Of a stretch of DNA of 64,000 bases, positions 32,311-42,305 are shown one piece after another. This DNA comes from Branchipolynoe longqiensis (taxonomy: Eukaryota > Annelida > Polychaeta > Phyllodocida > Polynoidae), in the NCBI GenBank assembly GCA_030323885.1, contig CM059187.1:133946029-134010028 (forward strand), in the 5' to 3' direction. The translations under genes were made by a program, and so were the position numbers. The number at the start of each line of letters is the position of its first letter. Positions within the stretch are counted from its first letter, which is position 1. Under the pieces are notes generated by a model, which was not told the DNA's origin, made no database searches, and saw only the letters and a list, made by a program, of their open reading frames with translations.

Positions 32311-32756
32311 TGTGTATATATATAATTATATATTATATATACACACCAAAAACTACTCACCAAAAACTAAGCAATTTTAGTCAATTTGAGCTATACTAGA
32401 CGACATGTGCGCACTTAAGTTAAAGCAGACGACATAATTATAGTGATATACAGACATAAGTGCATCGTCTCAGTAGTGTCTTACAACAAACATACCCATA
32501 AGGTAGACATCGTTGTACATGGATATGTGAAGGCAATAGGTGTACAACTTTCTGCTAGTGAGATTTACTTCAAGTGTGGCATGGTATGCGCATGTCCCTT
32601 ATACATATGCGAAATGCGCGCGATGATACGCGCATGCTCTATCCACATTCCAGTGCAGGGGGCTCTCTCTCTCTCCGCTCATTGCTCTTCCAGGATAATT
32701 TAAACAAAGTGCATTCATATACAGCGGTGGTCGCCTGGCAGCAACACACTGTCACC
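32311..32756. other. TA run and unique sequence
   Basis: (TA)n at 32,315-32,342, a CTCTCTCTC patch at 32,664; no gene. Confidence 0.4.
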
Positions 32757-34310
32757 GGCCCAGCTTCTCAGCTACCCAGCCACCCAGCCACCCAGCCACC
32801 CAGCCACCCAGCCACCCAGCCACCCAGCCACCCAGCCACCCAGCCACCCAGCCACCCAGCCACCCAGCCACCCAGCCACCCAGCCACCCAGCCACCCAGC
32901 CACCCAGCCACCCAGCCACCCAGCCACCCAGCCACCCAGCCACCCAGCCACCCAGCCACCCAGCCACCCAGCCACCCAGCCACCCAGCACCCAGCCACCC
33001 GGCCACCCAGCCACCCAGCCACCCAGCCACCCAGCCACCCAGCCACCCAGCCACCCAGCCACCCAGCCACCCAGCCACCCAGCCACCCAGCCACCCAGCC
33101 ACCAGCCACCCAACCACCCAGCCACCAAGCCACCCAGCCACTCAGCCAACCAACCACCCAGCCACCAAGCCACCCAGCCACTCAGCCAACCAACCACTAT
33201 ATCAACCAGCCAACCAACCACCCAACCACCCTGCCAACCAGCCAACCAGCCACCCAGCCAACCAGACAACCAGACACCCAGGCACCCATCCATCCAACCA
33301 CCCAGCCACCCAACCACCCAACCGCCCACCCACCCAACCGCCCAACCACCCAGCCACCCAGCCACCAAGTCACCCAACCACCCACCCACCCAACCACCCA
33401 ACCGCCCAACCAACCAGCCACCCAGCCAACCAGACAATCAGACACTCAGCCACCCAGCTACCCAACCACACTGCTAACCAGCCACCCAACCATCCAACCT
33501 CCCTGCCAACCAGCCAACCAGCCACCCAGCCAACCAGACAACCAGCCATCCAGCCATCCAGCCATCCAGCCATCCAACCACCCAACCACCCAACCACCCA
33601 ACCACCCAACCACCCAACCACCCAACCACCCAACCACCCAACCACCCAACCACCCAACCACCCAACCACCCAACCACCCAACCACCCAACCACCCAACCA
33701 CCCAACCACCCAACCACCCAACCACCCAACCACCCAACCACCCACCACCCAACCACCCAACCACCCAACCACCCAACCACCCAACCACCCAACCACCCCA
33801 ACCACCCCAACCACCCAACCACCCAACCACCCAACCACCACACCAACCACCCAACCACCCAACCACCCAACCACCAACCACCCTCCCACCCAACCACCCA
33901 ACCACCCAACCACCCAACCACCCAACCACCCAACCACCCAACCACCCACCCAACCACCCAACCACCCAACCACCCAACCACCCAACCACCCAACCACCCA
34001 ACCACCCAACCACCCAACCACCCAACCACCCAACCACCCAACCACCCAACCACCCAACCACCCAACCACCCAACCAACCCACCCCCCCAACCACCCAACC
34101 ACCCAACCCCAACCACCAACCACCCAACCACCCACCACCAGACAACCAGACCAACCAGACAACCAGACAACCACCCAACCAACCAACCACCCAACCACCA
34201 ACCACCAAACCACCCAAACCACCCAACCACTCAACCACTCAACCACTCAACCACTCAACCACTCAACCACCCAACCACCCAACCATCCTAAACCACCCTA
34301 AACAACCAGC
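32757..34310 (+). repeat. 1.5-kb octamer array: CCACCCAG then CCACCCAA
   Basis: 32,773-33,105 is almost pure CCACCCAG. 33,105-33,570 is mixed with CAACCAGC, CATCCAGC and GACAACCA variants. 33,570-34,080 is almost pure CCACCCAA, then decays to CCACTCAA. Frames of up to 575 codons (plus) and 286 codons (minus) exist because neither octamer contains a stop in any frame. Confidence 0.97.
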
Positions 34311-34329
34311 CACCGAGTCAACCCGACGG

Positions 34330-34690
34330 CCCGATCCCACTGTGCACTGCGCGTATTTTAAGGCTGTTTCTGATATTCAAATTTAATTTATCAGCGATGC
34401 CTTGAAGCGTGACGGGAATGGGTGTTCGTGCGTGGCGACGCCGTCATTTAATATGCTCCCCGGGTGCCAATAGGGGCGCTTTGATTCCTAATGGAATTGT
34501 CCACCCCACCCCCCTCCCCCTCCCACTCCCCCACCCCTCCCCTCCCGCCCTCCCCTCCACTAGAGCCCCCCGGAGTGAAAGGCCCGGACATCTATCAGAG
34601 ACATGGGAACGCGCAGCATAAAGCAGCAATAATGGCCGCCTTATCAACGCGAGCACCATAATTTATGATGATAGGCCAATCACTTTATCA
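34330..34690. promoter_or_regulatory. Non-repetitive island rich in GATA/TAAT motifs
   Basis: Words include AATTTAATTTATCAGCGATG (34,380s), GTCATTTAATATGC (34,442), GCCAATAGGGGCGCTTTGAT (34,467), CCTAATGGAATTG (34,486), CTTATCAACGCG (34,640) and CATAATTTATGATGATAGG (34,659). A CCCTCC run splits it near 34,503-34,560. The motif density suggests an enhancer-like element; this is inference. Confidence 0.3.
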
Positions 34691-35043
34691 CGTACAAACA
34701 AGAAGGCAACCACTTCATATACAATAGGGCAATCAAATTGTATATTAACAATGATAAGGCAAGCCGTGATTTTTAAATTAATGATGAGACACTGCTCGGA
34801 CATATTTATAGATGAAGCAATCGTATATATATATATACGAAATATTTCAATAATCTCATATTCCCACTTCGCCTTCCTCCTTGGCCTATCTGGGATATAT
34901 TGAACCTCCAAACCAGGGTTAATTGAACCTCTAAACCCGAATGTGACCCCTATCATTAGGTACAACCAGTCTGGGTCGCAATCCCCACACAAGAAATCCT
35001 CAACAACAAAACTGCATGGCTTAAGTTGGCTCGGTTTGTCCAT
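34663..35043 (-). pseudogene. DIRS-like pre-RT segment (remnant)
   Basis: The translated minus strand gives DFLCGDCDPDWLYLMIGVTF followed by GFRGSINPGL and a basic RPRRK. DIRS/Ngaro-type RT proteins commonly have a similar 'D...L...G...GFR.G' box just before the RT domain; that assignment rests on family memory and is tentative. Downstream the frame runs into AT-rich sequence (34,660-34,850) without RT motifs, so the polymerase part is lost. Confidence 0.4.
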
Positions 35044-35134
35044 GATTGTATGTCACATGTGCAGCTCCCGTCCACACAGCTCTTGGTGACCTCAAACATC
35101 ATGGGTGGCGCCCCCTCGGTCTCCCTAATATGTA

Positions 35135-35723
35135 CTAGCAAGCCGCCCGATATGATGTGCTCAACAAATAACCGATCAGCCCTGCTGGCGCCCTCTGGCT
35201 GCTTCCAATGCAAACCCTCCTGAATATCATTCTGAATGTCGCTTCTTTCAACCTCCCCTGCACTGTCGCATACCTCAACCCCACCTGAAACATTAACACA
35301 GCATGACATGCAATGATAGACAGTGAGGAACGAATCAGAATGTTCAATCTGGTTAAGGTTGACAATATGACTAGCACATTCAACAATATTATCACAGTGT
35401 TCATCAAAGTATCAACAGTTGAAATTATCACTAGCACAATCAATGACAGTAGTATCACAGTGTTTTTCAAAATATCGGCAGTCCTTATCTCCGATCGTCC
35501 TTCTGTTGCTTTCAACAGGCAGGCAACAGCTGTTCGGCACTGTGTCACTAGGGCCGTCACGCGCCCCACTCAGACCAGCTGTTGATGTGAAGTCAACGAC
35601 ATGTGAACTAGCTTGGTCAATTGTCACCTGGTCACTCACCGTGTCAGTGTCCACATACTTTGGTCCCTCTCTGTGCTTTGCCATATTGGTGCGATTGGTC
35701 AAAGCGGTGTTTACTAGCGACAA
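35135..35723 (-). pseudogene. DIRS-like ORF2 linker (remnant, frame-broken)
   Basis: Two overlapping minus-strand frames (35,412-35,723 and 35,135-35,569) carry Thr/Ser/Asp-rich sequence (for example SDQVTIDQASSHVVDFTSTA) with no recognised domain. The first opens immediately after a stop and overlaps the Gag-like frame by four codons, in -1 relation to it. The plus strand shows a weak internal repeat of ATCACAGTGTTYATCAAA (35,391 and 35,454). Confidence 0.45.
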
Positions 35724-36410
35724 TCCTTACACTTCAAACACTTGTGTGATTTAGCACTGCAGCGCGAACAAACATGGGAGAAACGGCACTCGTCGTCCGA
35801 TCTCCCACAGCCGGCCTCACTATTCCAAGCATAGCATGCATTCCATGTTCTATTGCCCGGTGACTTCTTCCGTCCACTATATGTACTACTTCCCACCATC
35901 GTTGGTTTCATGTTGTGGGGATCATAGTGTTCAATGCTCTCGTCCTGATGGGCTTTGCCGAACGCGGCAAACCCAACAGTTTCGGCTATCTTGCGGATCG
36001 CAAGAACGTGGTCAACATGAGCTATGTCTTTGTAGTAATCATCCCTCGCCCGAGTGCTAATGAAACCCAGGTGTTGGATGAATGCCTTATAAGTTATAGT
36101 CAATCACTGTCAGGTCAGGTATATCAAGGCACCATGATGAAGAGGCCCTAATCAGATCTTGCGCATTCAATTTCCGCAAGTCCCTTCCACCAGCATATCT
36201 TTTAAGTGACCACTTACTTCTTCTTCGACGCGATGAACTTCCGTCGCTACTTGATCGCGACGATCTCCGTCTCCTGCTCGAGCCTCGGGATGGTCACTGC
36301 GACCGCCCGAACGTTGAATGTCCGTTGTCTGTGTCCGTTCCAGACTGCCAAGTCGGGGGTGGCAGCCCGTGATCTGTTGTTCATTGACTTGTCGGCAACG
36401 GCTCCGTAAG
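35714..36410 (-). pseudogene. gag: DIRS-like Gag remnant with Cys/His cluster
   Basis: The clearest part is the 35,714-36,103 frame: a helical-looking region (DIAHVDHVLAIRKIAETVGF) followed by a Cys/His cluster. The cluster runs CYAWNSEAGCGRSDDECRF, then SHVCSRC and KCLKCKDC to the stop. The spacing C-x-x-WN...G-C...C-x-F-x-H-x-C-x2-C resembles the cluster in the 60.4-kb Gag. Upstream, a Ser/Arg-rich stretch and KWSLKRYAGGRDLRKLNAQD appear in another frame and end at a stop near 36,090, so a frameshift separates the halves. Gag would package the element's RNA; this copy cannot make an intact protein. Confidence 0.55.
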
Positions 36411-36514
36411 TGTCGGCTGTTTTCCCACCAATGCCGTACCGCCATCTTGGATGGTCGCCCTCCTCCTAGTGCATCGTTGTTCGCGCTCGGCCATCAGATC
36501 TTCATATTCACATT

Positions 36515-37059
36515 ATCCTGACCAACCAGTCCTTTCCCTATCATAATAATGTGAAGTGTCAGGCTAGGAAGTGACAAGTATCAATGTTAAAGCTGCATAG
36601 TCTGATGAAATATCAAATTTTCAAAACCAAACCAATTATCTAGTTTTGATTTTACATATCTAACTTAGATACTGATGCACTTATTATATTAAACATTTGT
36701 TTCTGGATAGAATGCAATACTGAGTCAATTTAACAGAACCTGTTACCACTGGTTACTGCAGAAGTCTATGGTGCCAGAGTTTTGGCAAGCTTGCCCAAAC
36801 TAACTTTCCATGTTTGCACTCAAACTATCTCAAAAGTTTACCATTTAAAATAAAAGTACCTTTAAACTAATGTAAAGTAGATACTAATGATCGATCTAAT
36901 ATATTTATCTCAGAAAAAGTACACAAATTCAAAACCATCGGACTATGCAACTTTAAGTCATTGGTTTGACTTGACCATGGTTTGAACATATGGTTTCGAG
37001 TACCACGATCTACCAAAACGGAAGACGGACGCTCAACTCATTCGGCCATCCCGTCTGGT
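36515..37059 (-). mobile_element. SINE (type 1) split by a TTAA MITE
   Basis: The SINE body (ACCAACCAGTCCTTTCCCTA to GTGACAAGTATCAATG) stops at 36,586. It resumes at 36,957 with GTCATTGGTTTGACTTGACC and ends in the inverted head (CATTCGGCCATCCCGTCTGG). Intact copies read ATCAATTTTTAAGTCATTGG at this point, which gives the empty site. The distal SINE tail is missing. Confidence 0.9.
36591..36952. mobile_element. TTAA-type MITE, complete, inside a SINE
   Basis: It starts AGCTGCATAGTCTGATG and ends CCATCGGACTATGCAACT, with TTAA directly on both sides (36,587-36,590 and 36,953-36,956). The interrupted SINE has one TTAA at the same place, so TTAA is the target duplication. The length of 362 bp without a frame makes it non-autonomous. 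TTAA is the known target of piggyBac-type transposases; the termini are not the usual piggyBac CCC start, so superfamily is open. Confidence 0.92.
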
Positions 37060-37734
37060 CGGGAGGCGTTGGTATTGGTATCAGATTGCAAAAGCCATTG
37101 GAAGTGAATGGAACCGCTGCCGGAAGCGGAACGAGCGTCTAATGCGACCGCGCACGCAGAACATGAGTAAATCAAATAATAATGGTACTGCTTTGAAATG
37201 AGCAATGGACTCAAATGTCAACAGGAAAATACGTCAATTTATATGTAAGTAGGACAATGAAGTTGGTTGTTTATGAGTTTATATAAAAATTAAAATGGTG
37301 TCAGGACGTAAAACCCAAAACCGTCTATTCGTTGTGTAGGGTTCGCCAATCGATTCCACCCTCCACCCTCCCTCCTCCCGCGTCAACCCTTATTGCTATC
37401 TATTTCTAGAGTATGCTTTGAACTCTCTCCATTTACAATTATGCATTTTGAAACCCAAATAAACCCAATTTCACCTCTCACATCCCTCAACTACCCCATC
37501 ACGCCACCTTCACATCTCATTCTTGCCACATGCCGGTGATACTAACTACCTGGGTAAGGTATCTAATTGTAAGTGTATACGGTTTACCACGAGTGTCCCT
37601 ATGGAAGCGTTTGGTTGGTTATTGGAGTTTTACATCCTGGCAACAGTTCATAGGTCATATCAGGACGCATGGAAGCGCGCATGTAGCCTTAGCTACCTAC
37701 TGGAATTTGCCGTCCGGTAATATTACATTGTAAA
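37060..37734. other. No gene; one SINE tail scrap
   Basis: 37,609-37,667 (TTGGTTGGTTATTGGAGTTT, minus orientation) is a SINE 3' end. The rest is unique-looking. Confidence 0.5.
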
Positions 37735-38365
37735 CCACACCACACACCACACACACCACATACACCACACACTCACACACACACTCACACACTCACACAC
37801 ACCGGATATGCCCTCACACACCACACACACCACACACACCACATATGCCACACAACACACACACTCACACACACCCACACTCACACACACCGCATACACC
37901 CTCACACACCACACACACCATCACATCACACATACCTTCACACCACCACCCTCACATGCACACACCACACACCCTCACACCACACAGCCACACAGGCCAC
38001 ACACAGCCACACACCACACACCCTCACTCACACCCGCACACCACACACACACTCACACACACACTCACACACACACTCACACACACCGCACACGCCCTCA
38101 CCGCCCACACACAACCTCACATCATGCACACCCTCACACCACCACCACCCTGACACACCCCACACCCTCACACCACACACAGCCACACACCACACACAGC
38201 CACACACCACACACCCTGACACACACCCTCAAACCCACCCACACACCACACACCCTAACACACACCCTCACACCACACACAACCCACACACCACACCCCC
38301 TCACAGACACCCTCACACACCCTCACACCACACACATCATACACACCCTCACACACCACATATCC
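37735..38365 (+). repeat. CACACC / CACACTCACA microsatellite block
   Basis: Interrupted CA repeats with ACACCACACACC and CCCTCACACC words; His/Thr frames are artefacts. Confidence 0.92.
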
Positions 38366-38645
38366 ATCTGGGCCGCTCCATTCATGCACCAGATAACCAT
38401 TGCTCGGCGCGCGCTCTCCGTAAAGCCAGGCGGTCTTCATTCAGCTGGCCCCTAATGCCGGGCCCCTCACCCGGCATCCCCCGCCGGAAGTTCCGGCGCG
38501 CCATATCATGGGCCGGCATTCTTGGCGAGGTGACTTAGGTTCTTACTAATGGTGTTTTAGTGAGGTTGCTTCATTAGGCCGCAGCCCCTAATCAGTGCCC
38601 GCTCCGGAATCACCCTATTCGGTTTGATTTGGTGGAGGTGAGGCT
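38366..38645. promoter_or_regulatory. CpG-containing unique island
   Basis: Contains GGCCCCTAATGCCGGGCCCC, CCGGAAGTTCCGGCGCGCC (a partial palindrome with an ETS-like GGAAG), TTCATTAGGCCGCAGCCCCT and AATCAGTG. No frame is convincing. Candidate regulatory DNA by motif content only. Confidence 0.28.
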
Positions 38646-39075
38646 GACAGCCGGGCAATGCCACCACACCCCCCGTCCCGTCCCCGCCCCGCCCGCCGTC
38701 CCCCTTTGCCATTCCCCCATCCCCCGTCCCCCACCCCTCCTTCCCCGTCCCCCCACTTCCCGCCCCCCGTCCCCCTACCCTCCGTCCCCCGCCCCCCGTC
38801 CTCCTCCCTCGTCCCCCGCCCCCCCCGTCCTTCGTCCCTCGCCCCCCACCTCCCGTCCTCGTCTCCTGTGCCCTGTTCTCCAACCCCCACCTCCCGTCCC
38901 CGTCCCCCATCTCCCGGCCCACGTCCCCCATCCCCATCCCCGGTCCTCCATCCCCCACCCGTCCCACCCTCACCCCGCATCTCCCATCCCTCATCCCCTC
39001 CTCCTTCCCCCCATCCGATGCTCCCTCACCGACTCCCCCTCCCAGACACAACCTCCCCTCACCCCAACATCCATT
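38646..39075 (+). repeat. C-rich array (CCCCCGTCC words)
   Basis: CCCCGTCCCC, CCTCCGTCCC and CATCTCCC words; Pro/Ser frames are artefacts. Confidence 0.85.
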
Positions 39076-39087
39076 CTCGCCTGACAG

Positions 39088-39450
39088 GTAACCCCACCCA
39101 CTGCCTAACTAATCCCATCCTCACTTTACTTCTTCCTCTGGCCTTGGCCAGACTTACTGTGTATACCGGTGTATCTGGAGGGACTAAAGTTTGGATCCTG
39201 GTCGAGTCAAACCAATGACTTATAAAATAGGTACCTGTTGCTGCTCGGCGCTTGGCGTTATGAGGTCAGGACAGGGACTGGGCACACAGTGTCAGGATAA
39301 TGTGACTGTGTGGGACATCAGGTCATGGTGCCGGTGGCCTGATTTCCCAGTGGGGCAGCACTATAGAGTCACCATGAGTGCGCGCTGTCACAAGTCGGTG
39401 CACATCCTGGTATGGCCTAGGGTCTTACTGGGGCGTAAAACTACCCAAAC
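39088..39450 (+). repeat. Left arm of a duplicated block (paired with 56.9-57.27 kb)
   Basis: From GTAACCCCACCCACTGCCTA onward this segment matches the reverse complement of 56,919-57,274 with scattered mismatches. It includes a SINE and flanking unique sequence. It ends exactly where the LTR element begins. Confidence 0.85.
39137..39446 (+). mobile_element. SINE (variant head) in the duplicated block
   Basis: The body from GTCGAGTCAAACCAATGACT to GGGGCGTAAAACTACC is standard, but the head region (GGCCTTGGCCAGACTTACTG) differs from types 1 and 2. The other copy is at 56,925-57,235. Confidence 0.75.
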
Positions 39451-39588
39451 TGTTATGTATTACCTCTGCTCAGCAGCCGGGATCAGCGAGCCGGCATGAG
39501 GGACCAGTGTGGTAGAACGCAGGGCTGAATAAACCATTATGCAACTAGACGTCGTCATGTGTAGTCGGTTCATAATCACAACATTACA
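39451..39588 (+). repeat. 5' LTR (138 bp)
   Basis: Begins TGTTATGTATTACC and ends ACAACATTACA. An AATAAA polyadenylation word lies at 39,528-39,533. Confidence 0.93.
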
Positions 39589-39606
39589 TGGTGTCAGTAG
39601 CGGACC
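39589..39606 (+). promoter_or_regulatory. Primer-binding site
   Basis: TGGTGTCAGTAGCGGACC follows the 5' LTR directly. TGG pairs with the CCA end of a tRNA, and the rest resembles the acceptor end of a Leu tRNA (…CTGACA-CCA). The tRNA identity is from memory of tRNA-Leu ends. Confidence 0.65.
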
Positions 39607-39618
39607 TTTTGATACGTA

Positions 39619-40609
39619 ATGGCTCTCTCGGAGTTGAAACCCCGCGGACCACTCAACTTGAATGGGGATTTGGCGGCTAATTGGAAAGCCTGTAGTCATT
39701 CATACAACATTTATGCCACAGCAGTGGGAGTTCTCAGTCGAGGCGAGAAAGTGCAATGTTGTGTGTTTTTGCATGTAGCCGGTGCAGAGGCGCAGAAAGT
39801 CCATCAGTCCATGACTTTTACGGCCGGCGAAACTGACAAAATTGCTCCGCTCTGGGAAGCGTTCCGAGTGTAATTGTGAAGGGAAGACAAGCCTTACGGT
39901 GACACAATACAGGTTTAACACCTACAATCAGGGTCAGGAGACCATGGATGCGTACATCTGAGAGATACGGCACAAAATTGGACTTTGCCAATACGGCGCG
40001 ATAGAAGAATCGCTGATGTGTGACAGGCTGGTCAGCGGTGTGAAGTGCAATGTTCTACGGGATCGTTTGTTGCAGACACCCAAGTTGTCTCTGCAATTGT
40101 GCAAGGAGATGTGCCGTATGAGCAAGCATCGGGCTAAACAACTGGCAGGGGCTACAGGCACCGACTATGCTGTGGATTTTGTACGACGGGACGACACAAC
40201 ACGGCAGGTGTCACATAGTTATGAGCAACAACAGCAACAGTGGCAGCATCCGGCTGCCAGAGGGGGCCGCGATCAAGGAAACAGAACCGCCGGCATGTGT
40301 TCGAGTTGTGCCTGGTGCGGCTACTCTCACAAAACCGACCACGATGCGTGCACGGCCAAAGGCAAAGCATGTTCGGCGTGCAAGAAAATCAGCCATTTCG
40401 CCAGGGTGTGCCGAAGCAAAACTACCAGCATTAATGAAATCGTCCTGGACGAGTATGATGAAGATGACGAGAGAGAATTCCAGCAGCCGGAAATTGATCT
40501 GTTCGTGGGAGCGGTAGCGACTGATGACGACAAATCGGGCGATTTGTGGTTCGCTGACATGTTTGTCGGACCCGTGTCTATCAAATTCAAGTTGGATACG
40601 GGGTCTTAG
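39619..40609 (+). pseudogene. gag: Gag (matrix/capsid/zinc knuckle) plus start of protease, broken
   Basis: The first 85 codons (39,619-39,873) give a typical Mag-like Gag start (LNLNGDLAANWKACSHSYNI; VFLHVAGAEAQKV). Then one or two extra A residues near 39,871-39,885 shift the frame. The reading continues in the frame of 39,887-40,609, with an in-frame TGA at 39,959. Nucleocapsid: two knuckles, CAWCGYSHKTDHDAC and CSACKKISHFARVC (CX2CX4HX4C). Next come an acidic linker and the aspartic protease active site LDTGS, followed at once by a TAG (40,607-40,609). The product cannot be made as one protein. Confidence 0.85.
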
Positions 40610-40810
40610 GCAAACATAATCCCGATGGACATTTTCAACCGGATCGGGGATGCCAAGTTGACCAAGCCCAGGTTCTGGTTGGTCACATACTCGGGTCAGA
40701 AGATCGTGCCGAGAAGGGAGACGTCACTGCAGGTGTGGGACCAGTGGCTGCGGTTCCAGGTGATAGACAATGGATGTCCAATCCTTTGCAAGGAGGCGCG
40801 TGTTCGCTGA
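40610..40810 (+). pseudogene. Retroviral-type aspartic protease, C-terminal part
   Basis: It continues in the same frame after the TAG that follows the DTGS motif: ANIIPMDIFNRIG is the expected segment after the catalytic Asp. It ends at TGA 40,808-40,810. The protease would cleave the Gag-Pol precursor. The stop between active site and body inactivates this copy. Confidence 0.75.
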
Positions 40811-40879
40811 CACATCTTGTCATGCATCAACAGCATCCAGGCAGAGGATCGGAATGACACCAGTGAAGCTCAGAACATG

Positions 40880-41545
40880 GTAAAAATATTTAAGGATGTG
40901 TTCACTGGTCTGGGGACAATTGCTAAGATTTATGTAGACACTAAAGTTCAACCTATTATCAATCCTCCCAGATGAATCCCACATGCCATTGAGAACAAAG
41001 TATGTCAAGAGTTAGATCCAATGATTCTGCTGAGAGTAATAGTAGAGGAGACTGAACCTACGCCATGGGTAAATTCGATCACAGTTGTCAGAAAGAGGGA
41101 CAAAATTTGGGTTTGCCTAGATCCCACCAAGCTAAATAAAGCTATTCAGAGGGGGCCTTATCCCACATGTACAATAGAGGAAGTCATAGCGAAACTGGAG
41201 GGTGCAAAGTATTTTTCAGTGTTTGACGCGGAAAGTGGCTATTGGCAAATTCAGTTGGACACGGAAAGCTCCAAATTGTGCACGTTCAATACACCATGGG
41301 GTAGGTTCAGATATACCAGGTTACCGTTTGGCATCAAGACAGTGGGAGACATTTTCATATACAAAATGAACAAACTTTTGCACGATTTAAAAGGTGTAAA
41401 TGTAATAACCAATGACATTCTAGTGTATGGAAAGACTATTGCGGAACACAGTGAAAATCTCAGAGCTGTTCTGGAATGGGCCAGGGAGGTCGGTCTGAGG
41501 TTAAATCCAGAAAAATCCAGCAACAAAATGCATTCGATAAGCTGA
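40880..41545 (+). pseudogene. pol: Reverse transcriptase, catalytically damaged and truncated
   Basis: An approach segment (FKDVFTGLGTI) is followed by an in-frame TGA (40,973-40,975). The fingers/palm follow: motif A FSVFDAESGYWQIQLD keeps its Asp, and motif B region is RYTRLPFGIKTV. Motif C reads VITNDILVYG, with Asn in place of the first Asp of the usual DD pair, so polymerisation should be lost. After GLRLNPEKS the frame stops and the thumb/connection region expected next is absent: roughly 90 residues have been deleted near 41,515, and the sequence resumes in another frame at the RNase H side. Confidence 0.88.
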
Positions 41546-42261
41546 AACAAATGATCACTCATACACCGGTACTAAGATTCTATGATGTAGAGAAAGTGAT
41601 CACACTTCAGGTCGATGCCTCGAAATCTGGGCTCAGGGCCGCACTGCTGCAGGAAGGCAGGCCCATAGCTATGGCTTCTAGAGCATTAGATGACATACAA
41701 AGCAGCTATGCAGTAATTGAGAAAGGGGTGCTGGCCATTTGTTTTGGTTGCACAAAATTTCATAATTACATTTTTGGCAAGAAGGTACGGGTTGAGACAG
41801 ATCATACACCACTTGTTACAATTGTAAACAAACTACTGTATCAGCTATCAGCATGCATGCAACGCATGAGAATGCGTTTACAAAATTATGATTTGGAATT
41901 GGTCCACGTAAAGAGATGTAACATGTTTGTTGCAGATGCATTGTCAAGGGACCACAGCGGCACAACGGGACCTATGGGGCTGTTCGACACAGAAATCACC
42001 GTCGCAGCAATAGAAGTCCTACAAGAGGGCCTTCAACGTGTCGCAAATGAGACAAAAGAGAACAGAGTGTTGGCAGAGGTGTTTAAGTTGGTTGAGACTG
42101 GATGGCCCGAAGATAAAAGCTTAATACCGAAATGCGCCACTCCGTTCCACACATTTCGTCATGAAATCACAAAGTACAATGGTGTATTGCTAAAGGGTAA
42201 CAGGGTCATCATACCAACACAAATGCAAAGGTCCATGTTAACAAAGTTACATGAAACATAA
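41513..42261 (+). pseudogene. pol: RNase H and integrase N-terminal region
   Basis: The frame begins at QQNAFDKLKQ, which in Ty3/Gypsy Pol lies between RT and RNase H. RNase H residues are visible: VDASKSG (Asp), the Glu of YAVIEKGVLAICFG, and VETDHTPL (Asp). The ADALSRD signature closes the domain. About 90 residues further is the start of the integrase zinc-binding region (VLLKGNRVIIP ... KLHE). The frame ends at TAA 42,259-42,261 and the HHCC domain continues only in other frames. Confidence 0.88.
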
Positions 42262-42305
42262 TCAAAAGCAAATGATTAGCAAGGGAACACGGTTTTTGGC
42301 CAGGC

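Larger units (their letters stand above)
34663..36450 (-). mobile_element. Decayed DIRS-like retroelement, 5' part
   Basis: On the minus strand a Gag-like region with a Cys/His cluster is followed, in a -1 frame, by a Ser/Thr/Asp-rich linker and then a segment like the start of a DIRS reverse-transcriptase frame. The RT catalytic part is missing at the left. The order matches the better preserved element at 60.4-64.0 kb, so both belong to the same broad group. Confidence 0.55.

Noticed and set aside
32574..34301. 575-codon plus-strand frame and several 220-286-codon minus-strand frames
   Set aside because: Translation of CCACCCAG/CCACCCAA octamers, which are stop-free in all frames on both strands.
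39441..39450. Target-site duplication of the LTR element
   Set aside because: Flanks CAAAC and CCCAC do not match convincingly; the surrounding CCAACC/CCCACC sequence makes any short match meaningless.
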